From: Kaistella carnis | GTDB lineage: Bacteria; Bacteroidota; Bacteroidia; Flavobacteriales; Weeksellaceae | NCBI RefSeq assembly: GCF_003860585.1 | Contig: NZ_CP034159.1 | Location: 744,001-808,000 of the forward strand | DNA length: 64,000 bases | Reading direction: 5' to 3' | In this document: in pieces, positions 33,800 to 43,942 of the stretch | Numbering within the stretch: position 1 is the first letter of the stretch | Layout of the letters: each line of letters starts with the position of its first letter | Notes under the pieces: generated by a model | The model's input: only the letters and a program-made list of their open reading frames with translations | Database searches by the model: none | What the model was told of the DNA's origin: nothing | Position numbers and translations under genes: made by a program

Positions 33800-36700
33800 T
33801 TATTCAGAAATCGTAATTTTTGTTCCTTTCGTATGCGCATTCATTTGTGGTGCGTAATAATTTTGCAAAGTGGTAATTCCATTGCTAAACGTTCCGGATG
33901 CATTACAAATATAATCGTACTCAAAAATGTATTTTCCTTTCGGCATATTTTCAATATAGAAATTAGTGGAAGCATCTTTGGTCGATTGATAATAACCTAA
34001 ACCGTTTTTCCATTCATATCCTGAAATGACATTTAAAGGTTCAAATCCTGCCGCACGCATATCTTTCAAGTGAATGAATTCCATATTTCGGTCGGTGTTT
34101 AATATCATTCTTACGGTGACTTTATCACCCACTTTCAAAGGAGAATTTTCTGCAATTTTTACCAATTCTTCACCATTCACCGTTTTCACTTTTTTATACA
34201 ATTCTTTGGTGATGGAAAGGTAAGATTCAGAAGATTTAATTTTGTCTAAATCCTCATAATATTGCCAAAATAAACCACCTTGAACAATTCCGGGACCTGG
34301 TTTGGTAACGGTAACAGTTCCTAAATTTTTATCAATTTTTTCTCCTTTTAAAGTTGATTTCACGTAACCTGTCGCTTTCGTATCAGGATTAACCAATTCT
34401 TTTCCACCCCAAATAATCGTCGCTTTATCGCTTTCTGCGGTTGTCCAGGATTTTCCTGAATTAAGAATAGTAAAGATCACTTCCGAAGTTCCACGCGAAC
34501 TTCCCCAAGAATTCACTTCTTTCTGCGTGATGAGCCAGATTTTCATTTCCTCGATCATTTTTTCATCTGTTGGAGTTAACTTATTGAAGGCTTCCAACGC
34601 TCCGGCGTGATTCACGGTTTTGGAAGAATACCATCCCCAATCGTTCAGGTTTTGTTTCCAGTAAATTCCCTGAGTTTCAGATTCTGTGGAAGTTTCCTTT
34701 AAATAAGTCATTAATTTTTTAGAAACTGCTGGAAGTTTATAATTATTGAAAAGTAAGGCCGCTCTGTGCAAACCGAAGAACGTAAAATCAGTGATTTTCG
34801 CGGTTGGTGCTTTTTTGATGACCAAAGTTTTCAGTTGTGCTCCTTTTCCTGTTAATGGAAAGTTTTTTTCCCAGTAATTTCGGGTGTCGAGATAGTCTAA
34901 AACATAATTATTCCAAACATATTCTTTCTTCACATCCCAATATTTATAAACTTCGGAATCTACATAATTAATGAGTTTCGCAACCATTTCTTTTTGCGCT
35001 GAAGATTGATAATCCGCCGTATTTCCTTTCAGCCATTCATTAATTTTCCCTAAATTTTTCAAGATGGAAAGCGAGTTGTAATAGGAACTCGGATAACCTT
35101 GATACCAGGAAAAGCCGCCATCTGGATTTTGCAATTTCTGCAATTCACTCCAATCTTCATTAATGGAATTTCGCATATTATTCGCATCAAATAATCTGGC
35201 GAGTTTTTCCATTTGCTCAGTTTCATTTTTACTTTCTAAAACCCATGGAGTTTCTTCCAGCAACAATTGTTTCAACTCCTGATTTTTCTCCAAGTTAGAA
35301 ACCAATAAACCTTTGCTTTGATATTCTTCAAAAACGGCTTTCAGTTTCGGATTCGCTTTAAAAATTTCGGAAGCCAAAACATCGGCAAACCATTTATTGA
35401 AAACGACATCCGCAGAATTATTAGTATCATTTTTCAAACTTGGCAAAGCGAACATGATTTCCCAGATCGGATTGGTTGTTAATTCCAAAGTATTGGAAAA
35501 ATTAGTTGCGGTTGTAGAAGTGTTTGTGGCTAAATTTTCTAAAGTGAAAGTTTTGGATTGACCTTCTTTCACGAAGATTGGAACGGCATCTGTAACCAAC
35601 ATTCTATTTGGTAAAACGGCGATTGCTTTTTGTTCGCCATCTGAATAGTTTCCGGCTTTTGCGACAACTTTAATAATCATGGAAGAAACATCATTTGGAA
35701 CTTTCAGTTTCCACTGAACCACTTCATTTCCGTTTTCTTTTAATTCGAAGGATTTTTGAGTTTCATTTAAATTGAACTTAGATGAAATATCTTCATTTGT
35801 AAAAGCATCTAAAATTTGCAGTTGCGCAGTTCCACTCAATTTTTTATCAACCAAACTGGAGAGTTTTGACTGAAGGTTCAACTCATCACCTTCACGCAAA
35901 AATCTCGGATAATTTGGCGTTACCGAAAACTCTTTTTGAGTAACAACTGATTTTTCTAAAGTTGCAGAACGCGCATCTTTAGTATGTGCCAAAAACATCA
36001 GTTTCCATTGTGTCAATGCTTCCGGAGACGTAAATTCAAAAGTTACATTTCCATCTTTATCCGTCATTAAAGTTGGATAAAAGAATGCTGTTTCGTTGAG
36101 ATTTTGACGAACCGGGATTTTGTCTAAATTTTCATTTCCTAATGGTCCATCTTGATCAGGATATTTCTGTTCATTTGCTGGCGGTGCAATTCCATCCGCA
36201 TCCATCGCAACTTCCGCTTTGGCACCTGTTCTCATTGCTGAATACGATTCTTTTCTAATACCTCCTTGATTTCTGATCCCGGAAACCGATTCCGCTTGGA
36301 CGAAAATTATCGGAATTCCATAAACACCACCATCAAACCAATTAAACTCGGGAATATTTACACCTTTCTGTTTTAAATATGGAACTCTTTTGTTAAAATT
36401 TTCCTGAGCCAGATTTTCATTAATTCCATAAGAATTTAGGATGAAATTTTTCTGATAAATTTGACGGAAAGAAAAAGAATTGCTGGCGAATTGATCCAAA
36501 GATTTATCGTACATATTCGCCAAAACTTCAGCGTTGATCTTCTCTTTATCCTCACCTAAAACTTTAACCGTCCACTTCTCTTTTTGTCCAGGTTGCAGTT
36601 TATCACGGAAGGTTACGGTTTCAATTCGCAAAGGTTTTTTGTCGGAAGCGATATTTAAATTAACGGATTCCGTTTTCACATCATTGAAAGCGACTAACTG

Positions 36701-39643
36701 AAACTGAACATTGATTTGATCAATAATTTCATCTTTTGGAAAAGCGACTTCATATTCTAAAAGTCCATTTTTAAACTTCTTCTGCTCCATCGAAGTTTCG
36801 CCATTTCCATTTTGAAGATAAATATTTACCAAAGCATCTGGAACTGCGGAATAAACGAAGATTTTCGCTTTTTCAGTTCGCTTAAATTCGGTTTTTGGTT
36901 GAAGTACTTTTAAATAAGGTTTTTGAGAATCCGTTAAAAATCGCTTGTCGAAAACCTCGAAAGTTTTTTCTGTTTTAATGGTATCTTTTCCTTCAATATT
37001 GAAGAGTTCGAGTTTATAATTACCAGCCAAAAGTTTTCCTAAATCGAGAGATTCTTCATTTCGTTTCTCTCCGTTCAGAATGACAAATTGTGTTTTCCAT
37101 TCTTGCTCTTCTTTCGAGAAGTAATCGTGGGGAAATTTTTGAATAAATTCTGCTTTCGAAAACTTCGGTAAATCCTGAATTTGAGTTTCGAAATTTGTTC
37201 GGTAAATCCTTTCTGTCGGTTGAAGTTTAGACAATTTAACCTGATACGATTTCTTTAAATTTTGATCGTTGTAATTTTTGGTTTCAACTTTAATTTTTAA
37301 AGGTTCATCGGTAAAAGTATCTTTGATATCATCGGTTTTAATATAATGTGAAACAGAGGCAACTTTTACATTTTCTGTAGAAGATTGTGTTTCACCATTA
37401 ATATCCGTCACAGAAGCATTAATTTCATAATTATCAACCTGAATTCCTTCTAAATTTTCATCCTTTTTCAGATCGAGTTGAATAACAAATTCTCCTTTAT
37501 CATTGGTTTTAACTTCACCTAAAATGGAGTTTTCATTATCATTTCCACGTGGATACCACCAGAAATATCGCCAGCGAATATTTTGTTTTTTGATTTCATA
37601 ATTCACGGTCGCATTGCTTAACGCAACACCGGAAAACATCATGGCTTTTCCTTTCAGTTCAATGGTTTGCCCGTATTTATACTCTTCTTTGATGGGTTCA
37701 AAAGTCACTTCAAATTTCGGTCGTTTGTATTCTTCCACTTTAAATCCTTTGTAAGCACTCACATTCATTCCACCAACTTGAAGGGAAAATTGACCATTCA
37801 ATTTTCCATTAGGTAAAGTGAAACTTCCGTGATAAGAACCGAACTCATTGGTGGTGAATTTTTGAGTAGAAATTTTTTCACCATTCGCATCCTTTAAAGT
37901 GATTTCCTGCGAAATTCCTGCTGCAACAGATTCTTTATCCAAAAGTAATTTGGTATTAATCACTTTAAAATATACTATTTGCCCGGGACGGTAAATCCCA
38001 CGATCGATAAAAATTTGAGCGAGATTTTGCTCTTCTACTTTTCTTGGTTCATTATAATATTGATTGCCATAAACCTTCATTAAATTATAATCATTGGTCG
38101 AAGGTTGCTGAACCAAATAATATCGGTAATACTGATTATTTTGAGAAACAGGAAATTTGAAAACCGCAGATTGATCTGTTTTTGTCGCAAAAGAATCGGC
38201 TTTATTATCGTTTGTAAATTCAAAGATTTTTAGATTTTCATTCGAAACCGATTTTCCATTTTCACGATTCACAAGTTGTAATTGGTCAGCGATTGGTTTA
38301 CGTCCATCTTTTTTGTTGTAGATGATTCTGGAATTTGTAACGATGAAATAAAAATTTTCCTGAATCGCATTTTCCACTACATATTCTGCGAGATAAATTC
38401 CGGATTTTAGTGCTTTGATTTCTAAGGAAGTTTTATGGTTTTTATAATCTTTTAAATCCTGCAAATCAAAACTTTCTTTTCTCACCAAAGTTTTCTTAAC
38501 TGCCGGAAAACGAGTTTTATCGTACGAGTTTGCCACATATTTCAGAAAATTCTGCTGATCATCTTTAACTTCATAAATATTCAAAGAAAATTTGGAGACG
38601 TTTTTTGCGTCGGCAACCAAATGAATTGGCAAATTTGCCTGCGTATGAGTTTCGTAATGAATGGTTAAATTTGGTTGAAGAATATTGTTCTCTAGATTAA
38701 GAATATTGTTTATAAATTTAGATTTTGAATATTCTTCCTTGGTGTTTTTAATCAATAAAAGTGCTTCGTTATATTTTTGATTATCAACCAATTGATCAAT
38801 GATTTCAGTAATAATCAAAACTTTATAATCACCTTGGGTTGAAGACTGAACTAAATTTTGAAGTTGTTGAGTTTTATTTTTACAATTGGTAAATACGCAG
38901 TCATCATTTAATTTTTGATGTTGAAAATAGAGTTTCGCATTTCCTGTATTCTTCTGAATTAATTCTGAATATAAATCTGCAATTTTAGATTGATTGACTT
39001 TAATTTCATTTGGCGTAAATAATTCATCATTGTTATAGAAATTAATTTGTTTCATTGCATTCCAGTCAAACAAAGTCGGGAAATAGTCTAAGTCTTCAGT
39101 TCCTTCAAAAATCGATTTGTATTTAGACATTGGAATCCCCTTCAATTCCGTTTTTTTTGTTTCTAAAGAAGTAAAATGTCTCGTTAAATAGTTTTTAAAA
39201 TCTAATTTAGACCACGTCTCAATCTCAGCCAGATCTTGATTATTGATGTTGGCTCGCTGATTAATACGCCATTCACTCTGGTTATAATAATCACTAAAAA
39301 ACTCACCCAATAAAACCTGATACAGCAATTGATCGTCTCCCTTTAATTTGGCATCAAAACCTTTTAGTTTAACAAAAAATTGGGTAGCAGCATCATTTTT
39401 CGTATCATCATACGTTTGATTTACGATACTGAATTCCGCTTTCAAAGAACGAATAAGTTGCACAGCATTGTCATCTTTCATAGCTTGATTTTGAATTTCT
39501 AAAATGAGTGGAAGATTAGATTTGAACTTTCCAGTTTTATAACTTTCAGCGACTTTTTTCCATTGATCATCATAATATTTCTGGGCAGAAATAACTGAAA
39601 AGGTAAATAAGAAGAGAAGGAATGAGAAGATTTTATATTTCAT
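33800..39643 (-). CDS. Giant bacterial alpha-2-macroglobulin family protein
   Basis: The 1947-residue protein begins with a signal peptide (YKIFSFLLFLFTFSVISAQ). It then has the MG-domain array of bacterial macroglobulins: IFIDRGIYRPGQIVYFK (MG2 marker near residue 545), ETAFFYPTLMTDKDGNVTFEF before the A2M segment, WKLMFLAHTKDARSA, and a helical thioester-like domain with NPDGGFSWYQGYPSSYY. I find no CxEQ thioester, so it probably does not bond proteases covalently. It would lie in the periplasm or on the outer membrane, perhaps as an inhibitor of host or competing proteases. Its size and missing thioester are typical of the Bacteroidota form. It stands alone on its strand. Confidence 0.9.
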   Translation of the reverse strand: MKYKIFSFLLFLFTFSVISAQKYYDDQWKKVAESYKTGKFKSNLPLILEIQNQAMKDDNAVQLIRSLKAEFSIVNQTYDDTKNDAATQFFVKLKGFDAKLKGDDQLLYQVLLGEFFSDYYNQSEWRINQRANINNQDLAEIETWSKLDFKNYLTRHFTSLETKKTELKGIPMSKYKSIFEGTEDLDYFPTLFDWNAMKQINFYNNDELFTPNEIKVNQSKIADLYSELIQKNTGNAKLYFQHQKLNDDCVFTNCKNKTQQLQNLVQSSTQGDYKVLIITEIIDQLVDNQKYNEALLLIKNTKEEYSKSKFINNILNLENNILQPNLTIHYETHTQANLPIHLVADAKNVSKFSLNIYEVKDDQQNFLKYVANSYDKTRFPAVKKTLVRKESFDLQDLKDYKNHKTSLEIKALKSGIYLAEYVVENAIQENFYFIVTNSRIIYNKKDGRKPIADQLQLVNRENGKSVSNENLKIFEFTNDNKADSFATKTDQSAVFKFPVSQNNQYYRYYLVQQPSTNDYNLMKVYGNQYYNEPRKVEEQNLAQIFIDRGIYRPGQIVYFKVINTKLLLDKESVAAGISQEITLKDANGEKISTQKFTTNEFGSYHGSFTLPNGKLNGQFSLQVGGMNVSAYKGFKVEEYKRPKFEVTFEPIKEEYKYGQTIELKGKAMMFSGVALSNATVNYEIKKQNIRWRYFWWYPRGNDNENSILGEVKTNDKGEFVIQLDLKKDENLEGIQVDNYEINASVTDINGETQSSTENVKVASVSHYIKTDDIKDTFTDEPLKIKVETKNYNDQNLKKSYQVKLSKLQPTERIYRTNFETQIQDLPKFSKAEFIQKFPHDYFSKEEQEWKTQFVILNGEKRNEESLDLGKLLAGNYKLELFNIEGKDTIKTEKTFEVFDKRFLTDSQKPYLKVLQPKTEFKRTEKAKIFVYSAVPDALVNIYLQNGNGETSMEQKKFKNGLLEYEVAFPKDEIIDQINVQFQLVAFNDVKTESVNLNIASDKKPLRIETVTFRDKLQPGQKEKWTVKVLGEDKEKINAEVLANMYDKSLDQFASNSFSFRQIYQKNFILNSYGINENLAQENFNKRVPYLKQKGVNIPEFNWFDGGVYGIPIIFVQAESVSGIRNQGGIRKESYSAMRTGAKAEVAMDADGIAPPANEQKYPDQDGPLGNENLDKIPVRQNLNETAFFYPTLMTDKDGNVTFEFTSPEALTQWKLMFLAHTKDARSATLEKSVVTQKEFSVTPNYPRFLREGDELNLQSKLSSLVDKKLSGTAQLQILDAFTNEDISSKFNLNETQKSFELKENGNEVVQWKLKVPNDVSSMIIKVVAKAGNYSDGEQKAIAVLPNRMLVTDAVPIFVKEGQSKTFTLENLATNTSTTATNFSNTLELTTNPIWEIMFALPSLKNDTNNSADVVFNKWFADVLASEIFKANPKLKAVFEEYQSKGLLVSNLEKNQELKQLLLEETPWVLESKNETEQMEKLARLFDANNMRNSINEDWSELQKLQNPDGGFSWYQGYPSSYYNSLSILKNLGKINEWLKGNTADYQSSAQKEMVAKLINYVDSEVYKYWDVKKEYVWNNYVLDYLDTRNYWEKNFPLTGKGAQLKTLVIKKAPTAKITDFTFFGLHRAALLFNNYKLPAVSKKLMTYLKETSTESETQGIYWKQNLNDWGWYSSKTVNHAGALEAFNKLTPTDEKMIEEMKIWLITQKEVNSWGSSRGTSEVIFTILNSGKSWTTAESDKATIIWGGKELVNPDTKATGYVKSTLKGEKIDKNLGTVTVTKPGPGIVQGGLFWQYYEDLDKIKSSESYLSITKELYKKVKTVNGEELVKIAENSPLKVGDKVTVRMILNTDRNMEFIHLKDMRAAGFEPLNVISGYEWKNGLGYYQSTKDASTNFYIENMPKGKYIFEYDYICNASGTFSNGITTLQNYYAPQMNAHTKGTKITISE

Positions 39644-39823
39644 AAACTATAATTTTTTGTAGAAGAAATTTATTTCCTTCCTTTGATGAAAGTATGGGCA
39701 GAAAGTTAGTTTTTAATGATAAATTTTTTGAATTTTAAGTCAGTTTAAACAGGCGGAACGGCGCATTAATTACTTATTTTTCATAGATTAGCGTTCTTCT
39801 AAAATCCTTGGAGGTTGTCGAAT

Positions 39824-40585
39824 ATGAACAGCTTAAATTTACTAAAAAAATACTTTATAAACAGTCAAATTTTTGTTTCTATCATGGGAACGCTGTTTGC
39901 GGTCTTTTTTATGTACGAGCAGAACATTATCAGAACGCCAACCATTCTGCTGATCTTCATCACTTATTTCAGCGGATATTTATATACAAAATATCAGAAT
40001 TCCGGGAAATTATTTTATAAAATACTGGTTTTCAATATTATTTCGGGCTTAATATCGGTAGCCCTTATTATTTATCATCATAATGAAGTCCGCCTTTTAA
40101 AATGGGCGGTGATTGTGGTTTTAGGACTTCTGTATGACAGCACTTTCCTTAAATTTTTTGTGCGTAAAATTCCACTTTTTAAGATATTTTATGTCGGTTT
40201 AACTTGGGCTTTAATCAATTCGTGGTTAATTTTACCCGAGTTCAATGCTGAGATTTTCTGGATCAGCTGGATATTCATTACGGCTTTGGTTCTGCCTTTC
40301 GATATTCGTGATATGAAGTCGGACACGGTAATTACTTTTCCCAAATTAATAGGTATTCAAAACACGAAATATTTTGCCTATGTTTTGGTTTTCACAAGTT
40401 TACTAATTGCAATATTTTATTTGAAACCTGAGTTTGCTTTTGCATTTTTGATGACCGCGGTCATTACCTTTATTCTGATTTATTTTTCCGAAGATTCAAA
40501 TAAAGATTCTTACTTTTCATTTTGGGTAGAAAGTTGCAGCGGACTGCCATTTATACTCCTTGTCTTAAACAATCTAATTACGTAA
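39824..40585 (+). CDS. UbiA-like polytopic membrane protein
   Basis: The 253-residue protein has about eight hydrophobic segments. An acidic segment PFDIRDMKSD (near residue 160) resembles the second Asp-rich motif of UbiA-type prenyltransferases, and GLLYD is seen at the middle. The first classical NDxxD motif is absent, so an enzyme role is uncertain. The start is ATG at 39824, nine bases after GGAGG (39810-39814), one of few clear Shine-Dalgarno sites here; an upstream TTG would overlap it. It lies 27 bp before the BamA-like gene, so the two may be one operon. Confidence 0.6.
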   Translation: MNSLNLLKKYFINSQIFVSIMGTLFAVFFMYEQNIIRTPTILLIFITYFSGYLYTKYQNSGKLFYKILVFNIISGLISVALIIYHHNEVRLLKWAVIVVLGLLYDSTFLKFFVRKIPLFKIFYVGLTWALINSWLILPEFNAEIFWISWIFITALVLPFDIRDMKSDTVITFPKLIGIQNTKYFAYVLVFTSLLIAIFYLKPEFAFAFLMTAVITFILIYFSEDSNKDSYFSFWVESCSGLPFILLVLNNLIT

Positions 40586-40612
40586 TCTCCCTTTTATTTA
40601 ACTATATATTCT

Positions 40613-42415
40613 ATGCGAAATAGACTTATTTCATCCTGTCTTATCATATTATCATGTACTTCTTTTGTAAAAGCACAGGAAAAGAAAGACTCCCTGTATT
40701 ACAAAATTGAAGAATTTTCGGACCAGAGAAAAACCACCAAATTTATTCACCGGTTTATTTTTCGCAGAGAAGCAGACTCTCTCTCAGTAAAATCCAGAAC
40801 GGAAGATCATAAGCAAGCTTCATACGACGGAAAAATTATCAGAAATATCAAGATTGAGACCGTGGATCCTTTTGGATATCAGAATTCAGGGAACAATAAA
40901 GATGCGAAGTGGTACGACCGGCTTGCTGACCGAATTCACATCGATTCAAAGCAATCGACCATTAATAATTATTTACTTTTTAAAAAAGGAGAGAAATACA
41001 ATGCTCAAAAATTATACGAATCTGAAAGGGTTTTGCGTGATATGAATTTCGTGAACCGAGTTAATATAAGTGTTGACGAAAATACATTGATGACAGATTC
41101 TATTGATATCTCCGTAAAGATTTTGGATTCCTGGAGCATAAAACCAAGATTCAGATATTCAGGAAGTCGATTTGGAGCAGGAGCAAAGGAGGAAAACTTT
41201 TTGGGTCTGGGGCACGAAGTAAACTTTCTCTACAGCAATGATTTCAAAGAAAAAGAAAACAATCTTTTTGGAAGTTATACGGCCTACAATCTTTTTGGCT
41301 CGTTCATCAACGCAGGAATTACGGGAGAAAAGGATTTTGAAGATAATGAAAGAATTACCTTTTCTGCAACGCGCGATTTCTTTTCGCCGCTTACAAAGTG
41401 GGCCGGAGGATTCACCTTCGAATATTTTATGAGAAGGGTCATTTTGCCTCTTAATGACGATGATGTTTTTCCTGAAGTTCAAATAAAAGTTTATAATCAA
41501 GATTTATGGGGAGGTTATCAGTTTCCTATCTTTGGTGGCGACAGAACTGAAATTTCCCGTAATATCGCAGTTTTAGGACGTTTCCAAAACTATCAATACA
41601 AAGATAATCCGACAATCGATGAGCGGGGATTCTTCTCCTCCTACAACAGCTTTTTAGCTTCAGCCACTTTTATAGAAAGAAAATATGCTGTAAAAAGAAA
41701 TATATTTAAGTATAATCTACCGGAAGATATTCCCTACGGAAAATCATTAGGAATTACGGCAGGTGCGATTAGCCGCAGCAATCGTGCAGTTCCTTACGCA
41801 GGCGTTTCCGGGCAGTTGGGCCATTTTATTAAATCCGGATATTTTACCATAAAAGCAGAATATGGAAGGTTTTTTAATGAAGATAAAGAAAGCAGCGACT
41901 CCTTCCGTTTTGATGGAACTTATTTCACCAATTTACAGGACTGGAAATTTGCCAAAGTCCGCCATTTCTTCTCTCCTACTTTTGTTTGGGGAAGTCAGCT
42001 TTACAATTCTTCGTACAAAGACCGCATCAAGATGTCGCATCAAGATGAATTCTCCCCGTACAGCGAAGATTTCATCGGTACAAAAAAATTGGTCCTTCGG
42101 TATCAAACCCAATTTTTCATAGATAAAACCTGGAAGAATTTTCATTTCAGTCCTTACAGTATTATCGCGATGGGTTGGCTTTCTCAACAAAATCAAAAAC
42201 TGTTTAGTGCCAAAACAAATACAAAATTTGGAGTCGGTGTTTTAATAGATAACCCTTATTTAGTTTTCAACCGAATTCAGGTATCTTTTGTTTATTATCC
42301 GGCCGTACCTTTTGATAATAAATCGGTTTTCGAGTTTAATGATTACCGTAATGATATGATCCCGCTGAACACTTTTGGAACTGATAAACCACACTTCGTA
42401 AATTTTGAAAACTAG
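40613..42415 (+). CDS. BamA/TamA-like outer-membrane protein
   Basis: The 600-residue protein has a signal peptide (SCLIILSCTSFVKAQ). An N-terminal POTRA-like part contains FKKGEKYNAQKLYESERVL and DMNFVNRVNISVDENT. A C-terminal half of alternating strands forms a probable 16-strand barrel, seen as repeated aromatic-rich stretches (NFLGLGHEVNFLY, GSYTAYNLFGSF, AGGFTFEYF) up to the end. It carries one POTRA-like unit, fewer than BamA (five) or TamA (three), so it is not BamA itself. It may insert or export a particular outer-membrane protein. Its neighbour is a UbiA-like membrane protein. The assignment is from fold pattern only. Confidence 0.65.
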   Translation: MRNRLISSCLIILSCTSFVKAQEKKDSLYYKIEEFSDQRKTTKFIHRFIFRREADSLSVKSRTEDHKQASYDGKIIRNIKIETVDPFGYQNSGNNKDAKWYDRLADRIHIDSKQSTINNYLLFKKGEKYNAQKLYESERVLRDMNFVNRVNISVDENTLMTDSIDISVKILDSWSIKPRFRYSGSRFGAGAKEENFLGLGHEVNFLYSNDFKEKENNLFGSYTAYNLFGSFINAGITGEKDFEDNERITFSATRDFFSPLTKWAGGFTFEYFMRRVILPLNDDDVFPEVQIKVYNQDLWGGYQFPIFGGDRTEISRNIAVLGRFQNYQYKDNPTIDERGFFSSYNSFLASATFIERKYAVKRNIFKYNLPEDIPYGKSLGITAGAISRSNRAVPYAGVSGQLGHFIKSGYFTIKAEYGRFFNEDKESSDSFRFDGTYFTNLQDWKFAKVRHFFSPTFVWGSQLYNSSYKDRIKMSHQDEFSPYSEDFIGTKKLVLRYQTQFFIDKTWKNFHFSPYSIIAMGWLSQQNQKLFSAKTNTKFGVGVLIDNPYLVFNRIQVSFVYYPAVPFDNKSVFEFNDYRNDMIPLNTFGTDKPHFVNFEN

Positions 42416-42572
42416 AATTCAACGGTCTTTTTTCAAGAGCGGTCTGAAATGAAATTTTTATCTTTACAGAAATTTAGATGGATGGAAAATTTCGAAAGAG
42501 AAAGTTGCAGTTTATATTATTTCATTTTGGGAAAATCATAAAAATCCTGAAATTACAAACCATTTTAGGACT

Positions 42573-43655
42573 ATGATCATTACTAATTTAAAAATACAGA
42601 ATTTCAAAAACCATCAGGAAAGAGACTTCGATCTCTCTAAACAAATCAATTGCTTTGTAGGAAATAATGGCGTCGGAAAAACCAATATTCTCGATGCACT
42701 TCATTATTTATCGATGGCAAAAAGTTTTCTGGGAAATAAAGACCTCAATAATATTAAAACCGACGAAGACTTTTTCACCATTGAAGGAACAATTGATGAT
42801 GGAGAAAAAGAAAACATCATCAAAATTCAGCAGCCGAAAGACGCCAAAAAAATTATTAAGAAAAACGATAAATCTTACGATAGAATGGCGGATCATATCG
42901 GTTTTTTGCCAAGCGTAATTATATCACCATACGATTCTAACTTGATTTCTGACTCCGGAGAAAGCCGCAGAAAATTTTTAGATGCGATGATTTCACAAAC
43001 AGATTCGGAATATCTTTTTAACTTAATGCAATATCAGAAAACGGTTCAGCAGAGAAATGCTTTATTAAAGGATTTCGCCCGAAACAGATATTTTGATGCG
43101 GACAGTTTGGAAATTTATAATGAACCTTTAATTAAATTTGGAACCAGAATCTTTGAAAAAAGAAAAGAATTTACCAATTCTATTGTACCTTTAATTCAAA
43201 GTTATTATGAAACTATTTCTAAAGGAAAAGAGAATATTACCGTGCTTTATGAATCCGATTTGAGCGATAATTCCTTCGGAGATTTACTTCAACAAAATTT
43301 AGAAAAAGACAGAATCCTGACTTATACGGCAAAAGGAATTCATAAAGATGATTTACTTTTTGAAATGAACGGAATCGCAATGAAAAAAACTGCAAGTCAG
43401 GGACAGCAAAAATCTTTTTTAATTGCGTTAAAGTTATCTCAAATGAACAGAATTAAAGAATTAACGGGAAAAACTCCCATTCTTTTATTGGATGATATAT
43501 TTGATAAACTTGATGATTCCAGAGTTTCACAATTGATCGAATTGGTTAATCAGGAACATTTTGGGCAAATATTTATTACCGACACCAATAAAGAGCGCAC
43601 CGAAAATGTGGTCAAACGAATTAATGAAGAAAGCAAAATTTTTGAGCTACAATGA
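42573..43655 (+). CDS. recF: DNA replication and repair protein RecF
   Basis: The 360-residue SMC-like ATPase loads RecA at gaps in single-stranded DNA. Walker A is GNNGVGKTN (about residues 29-37), the family's ISPYDSNLISDSGESRRKFLDAMISQ follows, the signature motif is SQGQQKS, and Walker B is ILLLDDIFDKLD. The length is normal. The last codons overlap the next gene by 4 bp (ATGA), so the two are co-translated. Confidence 0.95.
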   Translation: MIITNLKIQNFKNHQERDFDLSKQINCFVGNNGVGKTNILDALHYLSMAKSFLGNKDLNNIKTDEDFFTIEGTIDDGEKENIIKIQQPKDAKKIIKKNDKSYDRMADHIGFLPSVIISPYDSNLISDSGESRRKFLDAMISQTDSEYLFNLMQYQKTVQQRNALLKDFARNRYFDADSLEIYNEPLIKFGTRIFEKRKEFTNSIVPLIQSYYETISKGKENITVLYESDLSDNSFGDLLQQNLEKDRILTYTAKGIHKDDLLFEMNGIAMKKTASQGQQKSFLIALKLSQMNRIKELTGKTPILLLDDIFDKLDDSRVSQLIELVNQEHFGQIFITDTNKERTENVVKRINEESKIFELQ

Positions 43656-43942
43656 AAAAGAAAAGAGAATATCAGTCTTCCGAACTCGTAAAATCTTTTG
43701 CTAAAATTTATGGTTTTGAAGATAAATTACTGGCTTTTGAAGTGAAGGATTTCCTACATGAATATCTGAATGATGCACTTTACAATGAAATAGAATCGGT
43801 GAATCTGAAAAGGAAAATTTTAGAATTGAGAATTAAATCTCCCCTGCTTAAAAATGATTTTCGAATGAGGAAAACCTTTTATCTGAAGAAATTTCAGGAG
43901 AAATTTGGGGAAGAAAATTTTATTGATCTTCTGGTTTTGTAA
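43652..43942 (+). CDS. DUF721 family (DciA-like) protein
   Basis: The 96-residue protein has the DUF721 plan: a short N-terminal helix and a beta-alpha core ending LRIKSPLLKNDFRMRK. DUF721 proteins of the DciA kind are thought to load the replicative helicase and are often next to recF or dnaN. The 4-bp overlap with recF supports a replication role. Its last 23 bases overlap the end of the convergent Gcr-type gene. Confidence 0.85.
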   Translation: MKKKREYQSSELVKSFAKIYGFEDKLLAFEVKDFLHEYLNDALYNEIESVNLKRKILELRIKSPLLKNDFRMRKTFYLKKFQEKFGEENFIDLLVL

